64,000 nucleotides of DNA from Corynebacterium lubricantis DSM 45231 (GTDB taxonomy: Bacteria > Actinomycetota > Actinomycetes > Mycobacteriales > Mycobacteriaceae), in contig NZ_KB902182.1 in NCBI RefSeq assembly GCF_000379425.1, positions 174,264 through 238,263 of the forward strand, written 5' to 3'. The notes beneath the pieces are model-generated. The model was not told the DNA's origin. It searched no databases and worked only from the letters and a program-made list of their open reading frames with translations. The position numbers were made by a program, and so were the translations under genes. Shown piece after piece: positions 1 through 9,758 of this stretch (position 1 is its first letter; each line of letters starts with the position of its first letter).

Positions 1-2
1 CC

Positions 3-1226
3 ATCATCGTGGTGGTCACCATCGTCTTCCGCAGGTTATCGAAGCGCTATTACACCGAGGCCCGCCAGCAAGTCTCCGTGGTCAACGGGCAATTCTCCGA
101 GCTCATCGGCGGCATCCGCACGAGCCAGATGCACACCATGGAGTCGGTAGCGCACGATTCCTTCACCGCACAGTCAGAAAAATACCGCTCGCTGCGGATG
201 CGCTCCCAGATTCTGGTGGCGTTCTACTTCCCTGGTATGCAGGCGATCTCGCAGATCATGACGGCCATCGTCGTGGGTGTGGGAGCAACACGCGTTGCAG
301 AGGGTTCGCTCTCAGTTGGTGTCGTCGTCGCGTTCACCATGTACTTAGGCCAGCTCTACGGCCCGATCCAACAGCTCGGCCAGATCTTCGATTCTTGGCA
401 GCAGGCCACCGTCAGCTTCACCCGCATCGCGGAACTGCTGGGCACGAAGACAACGGTGCCCGATCAGGGGGTAGCCCCGGGGGCGAAGCAGGCCGCTGCT
501 GGTGAAGTGAGCCTGCGCAACGTGGACTTTGCTTATGAGGGTACCGAGGACGCCGAAGTCCTGGATAACCTCTCGCTGACCCTCAAGCCACGCGAAACCG
601 TCGCCCTCGTTGGGCCTACGGGTGCTGGAAAATCCACCGTGGTGAAACTGCTCGCCCGCTTCTACGATCCCACCTCGGGACGCATCGAGGCCTCCGCCCA
701 CGACATCTCTCAGTTCCCGCTCGCCGAGTGGCGGCGCGCCATCGCCCAGGTCCCCCAGGAGTCCTACTTCTTCCCTGGCACCGTCGCCGAGAACATCGCC
801 TACGGCGTGGATAACGCCTCCGACGAGGATATCGAGCAAGCCGTGCGTGCCATCGATTCCTTCGACGTGATTGCCACCATCCCCGGCGGCTTCAACCACG
901 TCGTCGGCGAACGCGGACGCGGACTCTCCGCCGGACAACGCCAGATCATTGCGCTCGCCCGCGCAGAGATGCTCGACGCACCGATCATGCTTCTCGACGA
1001 AGCCACCGCCACACTCGACCCAGCGTCGGAAAAGAAGGTGCTCGATGCATCCTCTCAGGCCACGAGTAAACGCACGTCGGTGATTGTGGCTCACCGCTTA
1101 GCAACGGCACGCCGAGCTGATCGGATACTAGTTATTGACGAGGGACGTATCATCGAGGATGGATCCCACGATCTACTTCTTAAAAGCGGTGGAAAATATG
1201 CCCGGATGTGGGCAGTCAACCGCTAA
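3..1226 (+). CDS. ABC exporter, fused membrane and ATPase domains (5' truncated)
   Basis: The reading frame is open to the window edge, so the start and first membrane segments are missing. The first ~140 visible residues are the end of an ABC exporter transmembrane domain and the rest is the nucleotide-binding domain. Walker A is GPTGAGKST, the signature is LSAGQRQ (Ala where LSGGQ has Gly), Walker B is IMLLDEAT and the switch His lies in VIVAHRLA. It resembles multidrug/lipid half-transporters that dimerise in the cytoplasmic membrane; the substrate cannot be read from the sequence. It ends ~125 bp before odhA on the same strand; C. glutamicum, as I recall, also has an ABC transporter gene beside odhA. 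Confidence 0.9.
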   Translation: MIVVVTIVFRRLSKRYYTEARQQVSVVNGQFSELIGGIRTSQMHTMESVAHDSFTAQSEKYRSLRMRSQILVAFYFPGMQAISQIMTAIVVGVGATRVAEGSLSVGVVVAFTMYLGQLYGPIQQLGQIFDSWQQATVSFTRIAELLGTKTTVPDQGVAPGAKQAAAGEVSLRNVDFAYEGTEDAEVLDNLSLTLKPRETVALVGPTGAGKSTVVKLLARFYDPTSGRIEASAHDISQFPLAEWRRAIAQVPQESYFFPGTVAENIAYGVDNASDEDIEQAVRAIDSFDVIATIPGGFNHVVGERGRGLSAGQRQIIALARAEMLDAPIMLLDEATATLDPASEKKVLDASSQATSKRTSVIVAHRLATARRADRILVIDEGRIIEDGSHDLLLKSGGKYARMWAVNR

Positions 1227-1236
1227 CGGGGGTAGG

Positions 1237-1242
1237 TATACT
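1237..1242 (+). promoter_or_regulatory. Putative -10 hexamer upstream of odhA
   Basis: TATACT lies just after the ABC transporter stop codon and ~110 bp before the odhA start. No convincing -35 was found, so odhA would have a long leader if this box is used. Pattern match only. Confidence 0.35.
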
Positions 1243-1350
1243 CCGATAAGTGGATTACTTCGATTCAAGTTTACGCTTGAGATTGATAGACAATTAAAGT
1301 CGACTAAACACCATTAACAAACGCACCAAGAAATGAGGCGAGCACCTGCC

Positions 1351-4300
1351 GTGAGCAGCGCAAGTACATTCGGCCAAAACACCTGGCTGGTTGACGAGAT
1401 GTTCCTGCAGTACCAGAAGGATCCATCTAGCGTGGATCCTGAATGGCGAGAGCTTTTCGAAAAGAAGGGCACTCCGCCAACCGCGAAGGAAGCACCCGCA
1501 ACAACCGCCGCCTCTACTTCATCCGCACCAGCCGGACAGCAGCGCGAGGCACAGGCCCCTACCCAGTCCACCGCTCAGTCTTCCGCTCAGGCTTCGAAGC
1601 CAGAAACACGCCTAGAAGAGGCCGTGCAGAAGGCATCCAAGCCTGCAAAGAAGACCCCGAAGCCAAAGTCGAGCCCACTCGATCGCATCGGGGAAGCCCC
1701 AGAGCCAAGCGAAATCCAGCTCAAGGGCACCTTTAAGGCTATTGCCAAGAACATGGACGAGTCCCTGGAAGTCCCAACGGCAACCACCGTTCGTGACATG
1801 CCAGTCAAGCTCATGTTCGAAAACCGTGCACAGGTCAATGACCACCTCAAGCGCACCCGTGGCGGCAAGATCTCCTTTACGCACATCCTCGGTTACGCCA
1901 TTGTGAAGTCTGCAATGATTCACCCAGACCTCAACGTGCGTTACGAGCTGCGCGACGGTAAGCCATTCAAGATCCAGCCTGAGCACATCAACCTGGGCCT
2001 AGCTATTGACCTTCCTCAGAAGGACGGCTCTCGTGCTCTCGTCGTTGCTGCGATCAAGGAGTGCGAGAACAAGAACTTCAAGGAGTTCATCGAGGCTTAC
2101 GAAGACATCGTCGCTCGTGCGCGCGTGAACAAGCTGAAGCTCGATGATTTCTCGGGTGTGACCATGTCGCTGACCAACCCAGGCGGCATCGGTACTCGTC
2201 ACTCCATCCCACGTCTGACCAAGGGTCAGGGCTCCATCATTGGTGTCGGTGCGATGGATTACCCAGCAGAGTTCGCTGGCGCTTCGGAAGACCGCCTCGC
2301 AGACCTTGGTGTGGGCAAGCTGGTGACCCTGACTTCCACCTACGATCACCGCGTGATCCAGGGTGCAGAGTCCGGCGAATTCCTCCGCGATATCTCCCAG
2401 TTGCTGATCGACGATAAGTTCTGGGACGAGATCTTCGAAGCAATGGAGATCCCTTACGCTCCAATGCGTTGGGCTCAGGACCAGCCAAACACTGGCCTGG
2501 ATAAGAACACCCGCGTGATGCAGCTCATCGAGGCATACCGCTCCCGCGGTCACCTCATGGCAGACACCAACCCAATTCGTTGGGATCAGCCTGGCCTGCC
2601 TAAGCCTGACTCCCGCGACCTGCAGATGGAAACTCACGGCCTGACCCTGTGGGATCTGGACCGTACCTTCCACGTCGGTGGCTTCGGTGGCAAAGAAACC
2701 ATGACGCTGCGCGAGGTGCTCACCCGCCTGCGTTCCGCTTACACCCTGCATGTCGGCGCTGAGTACAACCACATCCTAGACCGCGACGAGCGCGAATGGC
2801 TCCAGGCTCGCCTCGAGACCGGTATGCCAAAGCCATCCAACGCTGAGCAGAAGTACGTTCTGCAGAAGCTCAACGCTGCTGAAGCGTTCGAGAACTTCCT
2901 GCAGACCAAGTACTTGGGCCAGAAGCGCTTCTCGCTTGAGGGCGCCGAGACCCTGATCCCTCTGATGGATTCGGTCATCGACACCGCTGCAGGCCAGGGC
3001 CTCGACGAGGTTGTCATCGGCATGCCTCACCGTGGCCGCCTCAACGTGTTGTTCAACATCGTCGGCAAGCCAGCCCGCACCATCTTCACCGAGTTCGAAG
3101 GCAACATGCAGTCGGCTCAACAGGGTGGTTCCGGTGACGTGAAGTACCACCTCGGCTTCGAGGGCGAGCACATCCAGATGTTCGGCGACAACGAGATCAA
3201 GGTCTCGCTGACCGCTAACCCTTCGCACCTAGAAGCCGTCGACCCAGTCATGGTCGGCATCGCTCGCGCGAAGCAGGACATCCTGGACAAGGGCGCAACC
3301 GAGGAAGGCTACTCCGTCGTTCCTCTGATGCTGCACGGCGATGCTTCCTTCGCAGGCCTGGGTATCGTTCAGGAAACCCTGAACATCTCCAAGCTGCGCG
3401 GCTACGACGTGGGCGGCACCATCCACGTCGTGGTGAACAACCAGATCGGCTTCACCACCACCCCAGATTCTGGTCGTTCGACCTACTACTCCACTGACTT
3501 GGCAAAGGGCTTCGACGCCCCAGTCTTCCACGTCAATGGCGATGACCCTGAGGCTGCTGTCTGGGTGGCAAAGCTTGCTACCGAGTACCGCCGCGAGTTC
3601 GGCAAGGACGTCTTCATCGACCTGATCTGTTACCGCCTGCGCGGTCACAACGAGGCGGACGATCCAACCGTGACCCAGCCAAAGATGTACGAGAAGATCC
3701 ACAACCACCCATCGGTACGTACCAAGTACACCGAAGACCTCATCGGCCGTGGCGACATCACCGACGAGGAAGCCAAGATCGTGGCACAGGACTTCAACGA
3801 GCAGTTGGATTCCGTCTTCACCGATGTCAAGGCACACGAAGGTGAGCCTTCGGAGCAGACCGGTATCACCCACTCTCAGGTGCTGACCACTGGCCTGGAC
3901 ACCTCCATCTCCCAGGAGTCCTTCAATGCTCTGGCTAACTCCTACGCGGAGCTGCCAGAAGACTTCACCCCGAACAAGCGCGTGGGTTCTGTGCTGAAGA
4001 AGCGCGGCAACTCCGCTACCGACGGTGACATCGACTGGGCATGGGGCGAGCTGCTCGCGTTTGGTTCCCTGGCTGCAGACAACGGCAAGTTCGTTCGTCT
4101 GGCCGGCGAGGATTCCCAGCGCGGTACCTTCACCCAGCGCCACGCAGTTCTCTACGATCCAGAGACCGGCGAGGGCTACAACCCGCTGCACCAGAACGCA
4201 GTGGACGCCGGCAACGGCGGCAAGTTCCTGGTCTATAACTCGTCCCTGACCGAGTACGCGGGTATGGGCTTCGAGTACGGCTACACCGTGGGCAACGAAG

Positions 4301-5097
4301 ATGCAGTCGTTGCCTGGGAAGCTCAGTTCGGCGACTTCGCCAACGGCGCCCAGACCATCATCGATGAGTACATCGCTTCCGGTGAGACCAAGTGGGGCCA
4401 GCTCTCCAGCCTGATCCTGCTGCTGCCTCACGGCTACGAAGGCCAGGGACCAGACCACTCGTCGGCACGCATTGAGCGTTTCCTGCAATTGGTCGCTGAA
4501 GGTTCCATGACCATTGCTCAGCCAACCACCCCGGCAAACCACTTCCACTTGATTCGTCGTCAAGGTCTCGGCGAGATGAAGCGTCCTCTGATCGTCTTCA
4601 CTCCGAAGTCCATGCTGCGTAACAAGGCTGCGGTTTCCCAGGTCTCCGACTTCACCGAGACCAAGTCCTTCGCGTCCGTGATCAACGACCCGAACTTGGT
4701 CAACGCTCACAACGAGAAGGTCGGCGACACCGACAAGGTCAAGACCATCATGCTGTGCTCCGGCAAGGTCTACTACGAGCTGGAGAAGCGTCGCGCGAAG
4801 GATGGTCGCGACGACGTTGCGATCGTTCGTATCGAGATGCTCCACCCAATCCCATTCAACCGTCTCCGCGAGGCATTCGAGAACTACCCGAATGCTGAAG
4901 AGATCCGTTGGGTCCAGGATGAGCCTGCGAACCAGGGTGCATGGCCGTTCTACAACGAACACCTGCGCAACCTGATCCCAGAAATGCCTGAGATGAAGCG
5001 CATTTCGCGTCGTGCCCAGTCCACCACCGCTACCGGTGTGGCCAAGGTGCACGCTCAAGAGGAGCAGCAGCTTCTCGACGAGGCCTTTGCTAAGTAG
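1351..5097 (+). CDS. odhA: 2-oxoglutarate dehydrogenase E1o with fused E2 succinyltransferase domain (OdhA/Kgd)
   Basis: TCA-cycle enzyme of 1248 aa that decarboxylates 2-oxoglutarate with ThDP. The N-terminal helix ([10 protein letters not shown]) is followed by an Ala/Pro/Lys-rich linker to about residue 115. A CoA-dependent E2 acyltransferase core comes next, with the [11 protein letters not shown] catalytic-His motif, and then the full E1 part ([10 protein letters not shown]; ThDP site GDASFAGLG then NNQIGFTT). As in other Corynebacteriales, E2 is fused to E1 and carries no lipoyl domain, so lipoyl groups come from the AceF subunit. I chose GTG at 1351 over ATG 1333 because [10 protein letters not shown] matches the known family N-terminus and a GAGGCG stretch precedes it. 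A strong terminator follows. Confidence 0.97.
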   Translation: MSSASTFGQNTWLVDEMFLQYQKDPSSVDPEWRELFEKKGTPPTAKEAPATTAASTSSAPAGQQREAQAPTQSTAQSSAQASKPETRLEEAVQKASKPAKKTPKPKSSPLDRIGEAPEPSEIQLKGTFKAIAKNMDESLEVPTATTVRDMPVKLMFENRAQVNDHLKRTRGGKISFTHILGYAIVKSAMIHPDLNVRYELRDGKPFKIQPEHINLGLAIDLPQKDGSRALVVAAIKECENKNFKEFIEAYEDIVARARVNKLKLDDFSGVTMSLTNPGGIGTRHSIPRLTKGQGSIIGVGAMDYPAEFAGASEDRLADLGVGKLVTLTSTYDHRVIQGAESGEFLRDISQLLIDDKFWDEIFEAMEIPYAPMRWAQDQPNTGLDKNTRVMQLIEAYRSRGHLMADTNPIRWDQPGLPKPDSRDLQMETHGLTLWDLDRTFHVGGFGGKETMTLREVLTRLRSAYTLHVGAEYNHILDRDEREWLQARLETGMPKPSNAEQKYVLQKLNAAEAFENFLQTKYLGQKRFSLEGAETLIPLMDSVIDTAAGQGLDEVVIGMPHRGRLNVLFNIVGKPARTIFTEFEGNMQSAQQGGSGDVKYHLGFEGEHIQMFGDNEIKVSLTANPSHLEAVDPVMVGIARAKQDILDKGATEEGYSVVPLMLHGDASFAGLGIVQETLNISKLRGYDVGGTIHVVVNNQIGFTTTPDSGRSTYYSTDLAKGFDAPVFHVNGDDPEAAVWVAKLATEYRREFGKDVFIDLICYRLRGHNEADDPTVTQPKMYEKIHNHPSVRTKYTEDLIGRGDITDEEAKIVAQDFNEQLDSVFTDVKAHEGEPSEQTGITHSQVLTTGLDTSISQESFNALANSYAELPEDFTPNKRVGSVLKKRGNSATDGDIDWAWGELLAFGSLAADNGKFVRLAGEDSQRGTFTQRHAVLYDPETGEGYNPLHQNAVDAGNGGKFLVYNSSLTEYAGMGFEYGYTVGNEDAVVAWEAQFGDFANGAQTIIDEYIASGETKWGQLSSLILLLPHGYEGQGPDHSSARIERFLQLVAEGSMTIAQPTTPANHFHLIRRQGLGEMKRPLIVFTPKSMLRNKAAVSQVSDFTETKSFASVINDPNLVNAHNEKVGDTDKVKTIMLCSGKVYYELEKRRAKDGRDDVAIVRIEMLHPIPFNRLREAFENYPNAEEIRWVQDEPANQGAWPFYNEHLRNLIPEMPEMKRISRRAQSTTATGVAKVHAQEEQQLLDEAFAK

Positions 5098-5120
5098 GCT
5101 TCGAGCCGGTTAACGCCTGA

Positions 5121-5160
5121 AAGGAGGCCGACCCCCACTGCGGGGGTCGGCCTCCTTTTT
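5121..5160. terminator. Bidirectional intrinsic terminator, odhA / lipoprotein gene
   Basis: A 15-bp GC-rich perfect stem (5122-5136 with 5142-5156) and 5-nt loop are followed by TTTTT on the plus strand. On the minus strand the hairpin is followed by a short T run. It separates convergent genes. Confidence 0.93.
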
Positions 5161-5183
5161 CGCTTGGTAGTTAGTTTTTGTAG

Positions 5184-5942
5184 CTAGTTGTCGTCGTTTG
5201 AGTCATCGCCCTGATTGACGGTGGAATTGTTGGTGCTGCGCCACGTGGACACTGCGTTTTCGACTGTCTCGCCGCTATCAACATCATCGACGATCTCCTG
5301 CAGCTCCTCGGCGACGAAACCGCGCGTCCACAAGTTCACGGCACCGCGCTCGCCACGGTCAAACAGTCCTTTGGAGAATACGGGCACGATGCTTTGGGCG
5401 AGTTCTGGGTGCTCTGTATCCGCGCATCCCCCTGCTGGCGAGGGGTCGGTTGTTTGCATATCTCCGGGGAGTGATCCCACCAATTCGTCGTAGGTGCGCT
5501 GCACTAGGTTAAAGCTAGTGTCGCCGGCTTGCTCCGCGGTGGTGATTTCGGTGGCGAGTTCGCTCGTCCCTGTGGGATTGAGTTCCGCCAGCAAGTCTCC
5601 CGTGCAACCAATTACGAAGTTCGCCTCAGTGGTCTTAATCCGTTCCACGGTGTTGGGATCGTCGCCCGGCTCTGGATGAATAACGCGGGTCTTGTGATCC
5701 ATTTCCTCTAGCTGTTGCCGGTAAATCTCGGCGAGGACCGCCTGCTCTGGCGAGTCGGCGTCAATCGAGATCACCACGGGATAGACCACTTCACCCGATT
5801 CAGTGGTGGGGCCTGCCTCCGACGACTGAGACGAGGCTCCATCTGTCGCAGGAGCTGAGCAGCCAGAGAGCACAAAACCCGCGGCCGCCACAAGGGCGAT
5901 CCCTCGGGATACAGTGCGTCGTGATAAAGCTAATCGATGCAT
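5184..5942 (-). CDS. Putative secreted lipoprotein, binding-protein-like
   Basis: 252 aa. The N-terminus has basic residues, a hydrophobic stretch and the lipobox LSGC near residue 28, so the mature protein should be lipid-anchored outside the membrane. A Ser/Glu-rich linker follows. The body (VVISIDADSPEQAVLAEIY...) recalls periplasmic binding proteins of the osmoprotectant type, but this is a weak impression. No permease or ATPase gene is adjacent. The start at 5942 is the only ATG that keeps the signal peptide; the nearest purine-rich stretch is rather far upstream. Confidence 0.75.
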   Translation of the reverse strand: MHRLALSRRTVSRGIALVAAAGFVLSGCSAPATDGASSQSSEAGPTTESGEVVYPVVISIDADSPEQAVLAEIYRQQLEEMDHKTRVIHPEPGDDPNTVERIKTTEANFVIGCTGDLLAELNPTGTSELATEITTAEQAGDTSFNLVQRTYDELVGSLPGDMQTTDPSPAGGCADTEHPELAQSIVPVFSKGLFDRGERGAVNLWTRGFVAEELQEIVDDVDSGETVENAVSTWRSTNNSTVNQGDDSNDDN

Positions 5943-6019
5943 GGCGTATCCAGGAGATCCTTTCGACCGCGGGTTCTGAAGGTAATTAGGGGCTAAGTCT
6001 ACCCCGAACCAACCCGTGA

Positions 6020-6571
6020 TTAAGCATCATTGGATGGGCGTGGGTCGTTCTCAGGATGAGACTGACCCTGGTTGCCTCGTGGCATCTGGTCCTGTGGACG
6101 CGCGGTACCAAGCGAAGCGATGATATCGCGTGCTTCCTCAGCGCGAGCCGGGGTACAGATGACGTCGTAGCGGCCTGCGACAATATTCGTAGTGGAGGTG
6201 AAGTCTCGAGCACCGCCCGTGGCACCATACGCGATCGCTGCGAAAATGAGACCGAAGATGGCGCCAATGACGATACTGCTCAAGATGACAGCCCACAGGG
6301 CTGGGGTGAACAGGCCGAAGAGCAAGCCGATGAACAGGCCCCACCATGCACCTGCAAAAGCGCCTCCGCCGAGGACGCGACCCCATGTGAGGCGACCGGT
6401 AACCTTTTCCACTTGGTACAGGTCAACGCCAACGATGGCGGTTTCTTCGACGGGAAATTCGCGATCAGAGAGTGCATCCACCGCGTTCTGAGCCTCAAGA
6501 TAAGTATTGAAGCTGCCAACTGGCCATCCATCAGGACGGATTCGCTGGGCGCGGTCGGAATTAGGTGTCAT
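6020..6571 (-). CDS. Membrane protein with general-stress-protein-17M-like domain
   Basis: 183 aa. Residues ~15-60 (WPVGSFNTYLEAQNAVDALSD... VGVDL) look like the GSP17M/YflT-type domain. Two hydrophobic, Gly/Ala-rich segments follow at ~70-120 (FAGAWWGLFIGLLFGLF and a second AVILSSIVIGAIFGLIFAA stretch). The C-terminal tail is polar and Asn/Pro-rich. Function is unknown; a stress-related envelope role is inference from the domain name only. It is followed by the lipoprotein gene on the same strand (gap ~77 bp). Confidence 0.75.
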   Translation of the reverse strand: MTPNSDRAQRIRPDGWPVGSFNTYLEAQNAVDALSDREFPVEETAIVGVDLYQVEKVTGRLTWGRVLGGGAFAGAWWGLFIGLLFGLFTPALWAVILSSIVIGAIFGLIFAAIAYGATGGARDFTSTTNIVAGRYDVICTPARAEEARDIIASLGTARPQDQMPRGNQGQSHPENDPRPSNDA

Positions 6572-6742
6572 GTCGATTAACTACTCCTTATATTGATGGT
6601 CTTTGCGACAATTGAACGTGTACCTAGCGATTGTAACTAGAGAACCTGCAGTTATGCATGATAACTATTAGATATTACCTAGGTGTGGCGCTCAGATATT
6701 TCACAGAAAAGGTGCGCCTTAAGAGCTCTTGACTGCGTGAAC

Positions 6743-6748
6743 TATACT
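6743..6748 (+). promoter_or_regulatory. -10 hexamer giving a probably leaderless mrp mRNA
   Basis: TATACT ends 11 bp before the mrp ATG, placing the transcription start within a few bases of the start codon. No Shine-Dalgarno sequence lies between. Sequence inference. Confidence 0.5.
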
Positions 6749-6759
6749 GATTTACCACT

Positions 6760-7893
6760 ATGACAACTCTTACCGAAGCTTCTGTTCGCAGCGCGTTGTC
6801 CCGCGTAGAGGACCCCGAAATAGGCAAACCCATCACGGAATTAGACATGGTGAAATCCATCGAACTCGATGGCAACAATGTCTCTGTCGAGGTGTTGCTC
6901 ACCATTGCGGGATGCCCCATGCGCAACACAATCGAGTCCAATACTCGTGCTGTCTTGGAAGAGCTTGAAGGCGTGGGCACCGTCAACGTCACCCTGGGTG
7001 CGATGACCGACGAGCAGCGCCGCAACCTCCGCCAGCGACTGCGCGGCGACGCGGAAGAACCAGAAATTCCGTTCGCTAAGCCAGATAGCACCACCCGTGT
7101 TTTCGCAGTAGCGTCCGGCAAGGGTGGCGTCGGAAAGTCCTCGACCACAGTTAACCTCGCGGTCTCCATGGCAGCACGCGGACTGAAGGTCGGCATCATC
7201 GACGCCGATATTTATGGCCACTCGATTCCCACCCTGATGGGTTCCGTGGGCCAAAGCCCCACCATGGTCGATGACATGATCATGCCTCCAATTGCCCACA
7301 ATGTGAAACACATTTCCATTGGGCAGTTCGTGGAAGGCAACTCCCCTGTCGTGTGGCGTGGGCCTATGCTCCACCGCGCGATCCAGCAGTTCCTCGCCGA
7401 CGTATTCTGGGGCGACTTGGACGTCCTCTTCATGGACCTCCCACCCGGAACCGGCGACGTGGCTATCACGGTCGCACAGTTGGTCCCTAACGCGGAGCTG
7501 CTGATTGTCACCACGCCACAGTCCGCGGCGGCAGAAGTCGCCGAACGAGCAGGCTCCATCTCCCAGCAGACGCGTCAGCGCGTCGCTGGTGTGATTGAGA
7601 ATATGTCCGGGATGATCATGCCTGACGGAAGCGTCATGGATATCTTCGGCTCCGGTGGCGGCCAGCAGGTGGCCGAGCGATTGAGTGTTCTGACAGGTGG
7701 CAGCGTTCCGCTTCTGGGCTCAATCCCGCTGGACCCTCAGCTGCGTGAGCACGGCGACGACGGTCACCCCGTTGCTCTCTCCGAGCCTGAATCTTCCGCA
7801 GCGAAAGCGATCAGCGCCATCGTCGATAAGCTAATCGTGCGGAAGGATTCCCTTGCAGGTAAGTCCTTGAACTTGGGAGTCACCCGCAAGTAG
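6760..7893 (+). CDS. mrp: Mrp/NBP35-family iron-sulfur cluster carrier ATPase
   Basis: 377 aa cytosolic P-loop protein that carries Fe-S clusters to apo-proteins. Residues 1-~95 form a MIP18 (DUF59) domain with VEDPEIGKPI and AGCPMRN. The ATPase part has the deviant Walker A SGKGGVGKSS near residue 125 and DLPPGTGDVAI. The C-terminal CxxC expected in many Mrp/ApbC proteins is not evident in this sequence, as in some actinobacterial members. ATG 6760 has no ribosome binding site, which fits leaderless translation. It is convergent with tatB, with a shared terminator between them. Confidence 0.93.
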   Translation: MTTLTEASVRSALSRVEDPEIGKPITELDMVKSIELDGNNVSVEVLLTIAGCPMRNTIESNTRAVLEELEGVGTVNVTLGAMTDEQRRNLRQRLRGDAEEPEIPFAKPDSTTRVFAVASGKGGVGKSSTTVNLAVSMAARGLKVGIIDADIYGHSIPTLMGSVGQSPTMVDDMIMPPIAHNVKHISIGQFVEGNSPVVWRGPMLHRAIQQFLADVFWGDLDVLFMDLPPGTGDVAITVAQLVPNAELLIVTTPQSAAAEVAERAGSISQQTRQRVAGVIENMSGMIMPDGSVMDIFGSGGGQQVAERLSVLTGGSVPLLGSIPLDPQLREHGDDGHPVALSEPESSAAKAISAIVDKLIVRKDSLAGKSLNLGVTRK

Positions 7894-7897
7894 CAAT

Positions 7898-7925
7898 AAA
7901 ACCCGTCCTGGTGGACGGGTTTTTT
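7898..7925. terminator. Bidirectional terminator between mrp and tatB
   Basis: AACCCGTCC pairs with GGACGGGTT around a 4-nt loop. T tracts lie on both sides (TTTTTT on plus, TTTTATT on minus). Confidence 0.9.
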
Positions 7926-7949
7926 CAGTAGCGCTACAGGGCAACTGCT

Positions 7950-8432
7950 CTAGGTGATGTCTGCCCAAGAGAAGCCACCACCGCTGGAGTAGTCGCCCTT
8001 GTCCTTCCGAGCTTCTGGCTGTGGCGCAGGAGGGGTGGCTGGCTGGGCGGCCTGAGGCGCGGAACCACCTTGCTTCGCCTGATTGCGCAGTTGATTCTGA
8101 CCCGCCGCTGGAGCAGGCTTTTCCTCCATCATGTTTTTTGGATCAAACTGATCGAGGTATTCTTCCTCTTCATCAAAGAGCACCTTGGCAATCGCACGCT
8201 TCGGCCCCATCGCCGCATACTCGCTGACGGTATTGATGGGTTTACGGAACTCCTCGAAATCATCTCCGAAGTCTCCGTTGAGTTCTTCCTTTGCGTTATT
8301 AATCGCACGACGAGCCGCGAAAATAGCAGCGCGCACGTCTTGGATTACCCCGGGAAGCTTCTCCGGTCCGATAACAATGATGCCGATAACAATGATGAAA
8401 AATATTTCGGCCCAGCCAATACTGTCAAACAC
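7950..8432 (-). CDS. tatB: Twin-arginine translocase subunit TatB
   Basis: 160 aa. One N-terminal membrane helix (IFFIIVIGIIVIGPEKLP) with the invariant Glu near residue 8 and the Gly-Pro hinge, then an amphipathic helix and a disordered, Pro/Gln-rich cytoplasmic tail. TatB binds TatC and receives folded Tat precursors at the membrane. It lies downstream of cseE on the same strand (66-bp gap). The same association with an ECF sigma factor and its anti-sigma factor occurs around M. tuberculosis Rv1221-Rv1224, but the htrA gene found there is absent here. Confidence 0.93.
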   Translation of the reverse strand: MFDSIGWAEIFFIIVIGIIVIGPEKLPGVIQDVRAAIFAARRAINNAKEELNGDFGDDFEEFRKPINTVSEYAAMGPKRAIAKVLFDEEEEYLDQFDPKNMMEEKPAPAAGQNQLRNQAKQGGSAPQAAQPATPPAPQPEARKDKGDYSSGGGFSWADIT

Positions 8433-8498
8433 ACCTTCACCTTAGTACGCACGGGCTGAACTGGCTTGCTTGGATGGCAGCCCCGGAAATTTTCGCTG

Positions 8499-8975
8499 CT
8501 AACTCTTCCGGAAAAGTGCTTTCAAACTGTGCTCACGCTGCGCTTCCTTGCCCTCATCAGCAGAGGATTCGTTGTCTGCGTCATGCATGGGCGCGAGATC
8601 TGCAATCTGAGAAAGCCGCGCCACCAAATTGCGTGGGGCACGAACGCATTCTTCCAAGTTTGACCCGCGCACGGCTTCGGAAGCATGACGTTGAGTGTGT
8701 ACTTCATCCCGACATTCTCGGCAATGAACGACGTGCACCCGCGCACGATGTAAAGCACCATCGCTGAGCTCTCCATCAACAAAAGCCGCAATGGCTTCAG
8801 GACTCAGGTGTTCAACAATGGCCAGTTCCAAACGCAATTTTCGCCGGAGGGAACGACGTTCCGGAATATGTTTTTTCAGAGTCACGCGTTCTCCTTCCGC
8901 TGATAACCGCCGCGACATTTTTACTGAAGTTGCTTCCAGCCTACTCAATTTCTGTGGGTCCGGGCTGGACACCAC
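8499..8975 (-). CDS. cseE: Anti-sigma-E factor with zinc-binding motif (CseE/RseA)
   Basis: 158 aa soluble protein. The ZAS-type anti-sigma domain shows LSPEAIAAFVDGEL followed by HVVHCREC, the H-x3-C-x2-C zinc signature. No membrane helix is present, so it should act in the cytosol, binding SigE until an envelope or oxidative signal releases it. GTG 8975 begins 2 bp after the sigE stop, so the two are co-transcribed and probably translationally coupled. An internal ATG around residue 20 is an alternative start. Confidence 0.88.
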   Translation of the reverse strand: MVSSPDPQKLSRLEATSVKMSRRLSAEGERVTLKKHIPERRSLRRKLRLELAIVEHLSPEAIAAFVDGELSDGALHRARVHVVHCRECRDEVHTQRHASEAVRGSNLEECVRAPRNLVARLSQIADLAPMHDADNESSADEGKEAQREHSLKALFRKS

Positions 8976-8977
8976 AC

Positions 8978-9622
8978 CTAGCGCGTTCTCAATAAAAGGC
9001 GAACGTCTTCGTCGCTTTTAGCCTGAGATTCCAAAGAAGCACGCAGCTGCGAACGACCCCGGTGGATCCGCGAGCGCACCGTACCCATCTTCACTCCAAG
9101 AGTTTCTGCGATTTCTTCGTAGGACATCCCGACGACGTCACACAGAACAACCGCGACACGGAAATCGGGGCTCAGTTCGTCGAGTGCACGCTGGAGTGCT
9201 GGGTCTAAATTGGAGACGTTGTAGGCCTGCTCCGGGGTCATGTCAGTGCCGGGAACACGCTCGTAATCTTCCGGCAATGCTTCCATCCGAATCTTGTTAC
9301 GGTGCCGCACCATGTCCAAGAAGAGGTTCGTGGTGATACGGTGCAGCCAACCCTCGAATGTGCCTGGTTGGTACTTCTTCAGGCTGCGAAAGACCCTCAT
9401 GAACGTTTCTTGAGTAAGATCTTCGGCATCGTGCGGGTTACCCGAAAGGCGGAAGGCAAGGCGGTAGACGCTGTCCGCGTGTTCTGCGACTAATTCTGAC
9501 CACGACGGCATTTCAGCTTGTCCTGCATCGAATGCCGCTGTTCCGGAAAGCTCTTCGCTTTCGGAGGCAGGAAGCACGTCATTTTCGTTGGAAATTGCCG
9601 ATTGTCGCTTCATGCATTCCAT
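8978..9622 (-). CDS. sigE: ECF RNA polymerase sigma factor SigE
   Basis: 214 aa. Region 2 ([29 protein letters not shown], quoted in part: [10 protein letters not shown]) and region 4 ([19 protein letters not shown]) are typical of group 4 sigma factors. Genes transcribed by SigE homologs respond to envelope stress. It is divergent from the O-methyltransferase gene and precedes cseE, the usual sigma/anti-sigma pair. ATG 9622 and ATG 9613 are both possible starts. Confidence 0.93.
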   Translation of the reverse strand: MECMKRQSAISNENDVLPASESEELSGTAAFDAGQAEMPSWSELVAEHADSVYRLAFRLSGNPHDAEDLTQETFMRVFRSLKKYQPGTFEGWLHRITTNLFLDMVRHRNKIRMEALPEDYERVPGTDMTPEQAYNVSNLDPALQRALDELSPDFRVAVVLCDVVGMSYEEIAETLGVKMGTVRSRIHRGRSQLRASLESQAKSDEDVRLLLRTR

Positions 9623-9758
9623 TTTCGCTTATTTAGGTTCCGAAAGCCAGAACTTGAACTGGATATACTCTGTGAATGCGAAGCCATACCTCAGCATCTC
9701 AACAAAACTTCACCGTGGCTTCCCCACCTGCACGATTTTCCTGCCTAGAATTGACGGC

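Noticed and set aside
3229..5058. 609-codon open frame antisense to odhA
   Set aside because: It mirrors a highly expressed gene that avoids codons giving antisense stops; no protein family, ribosome binding site or composition supports it.
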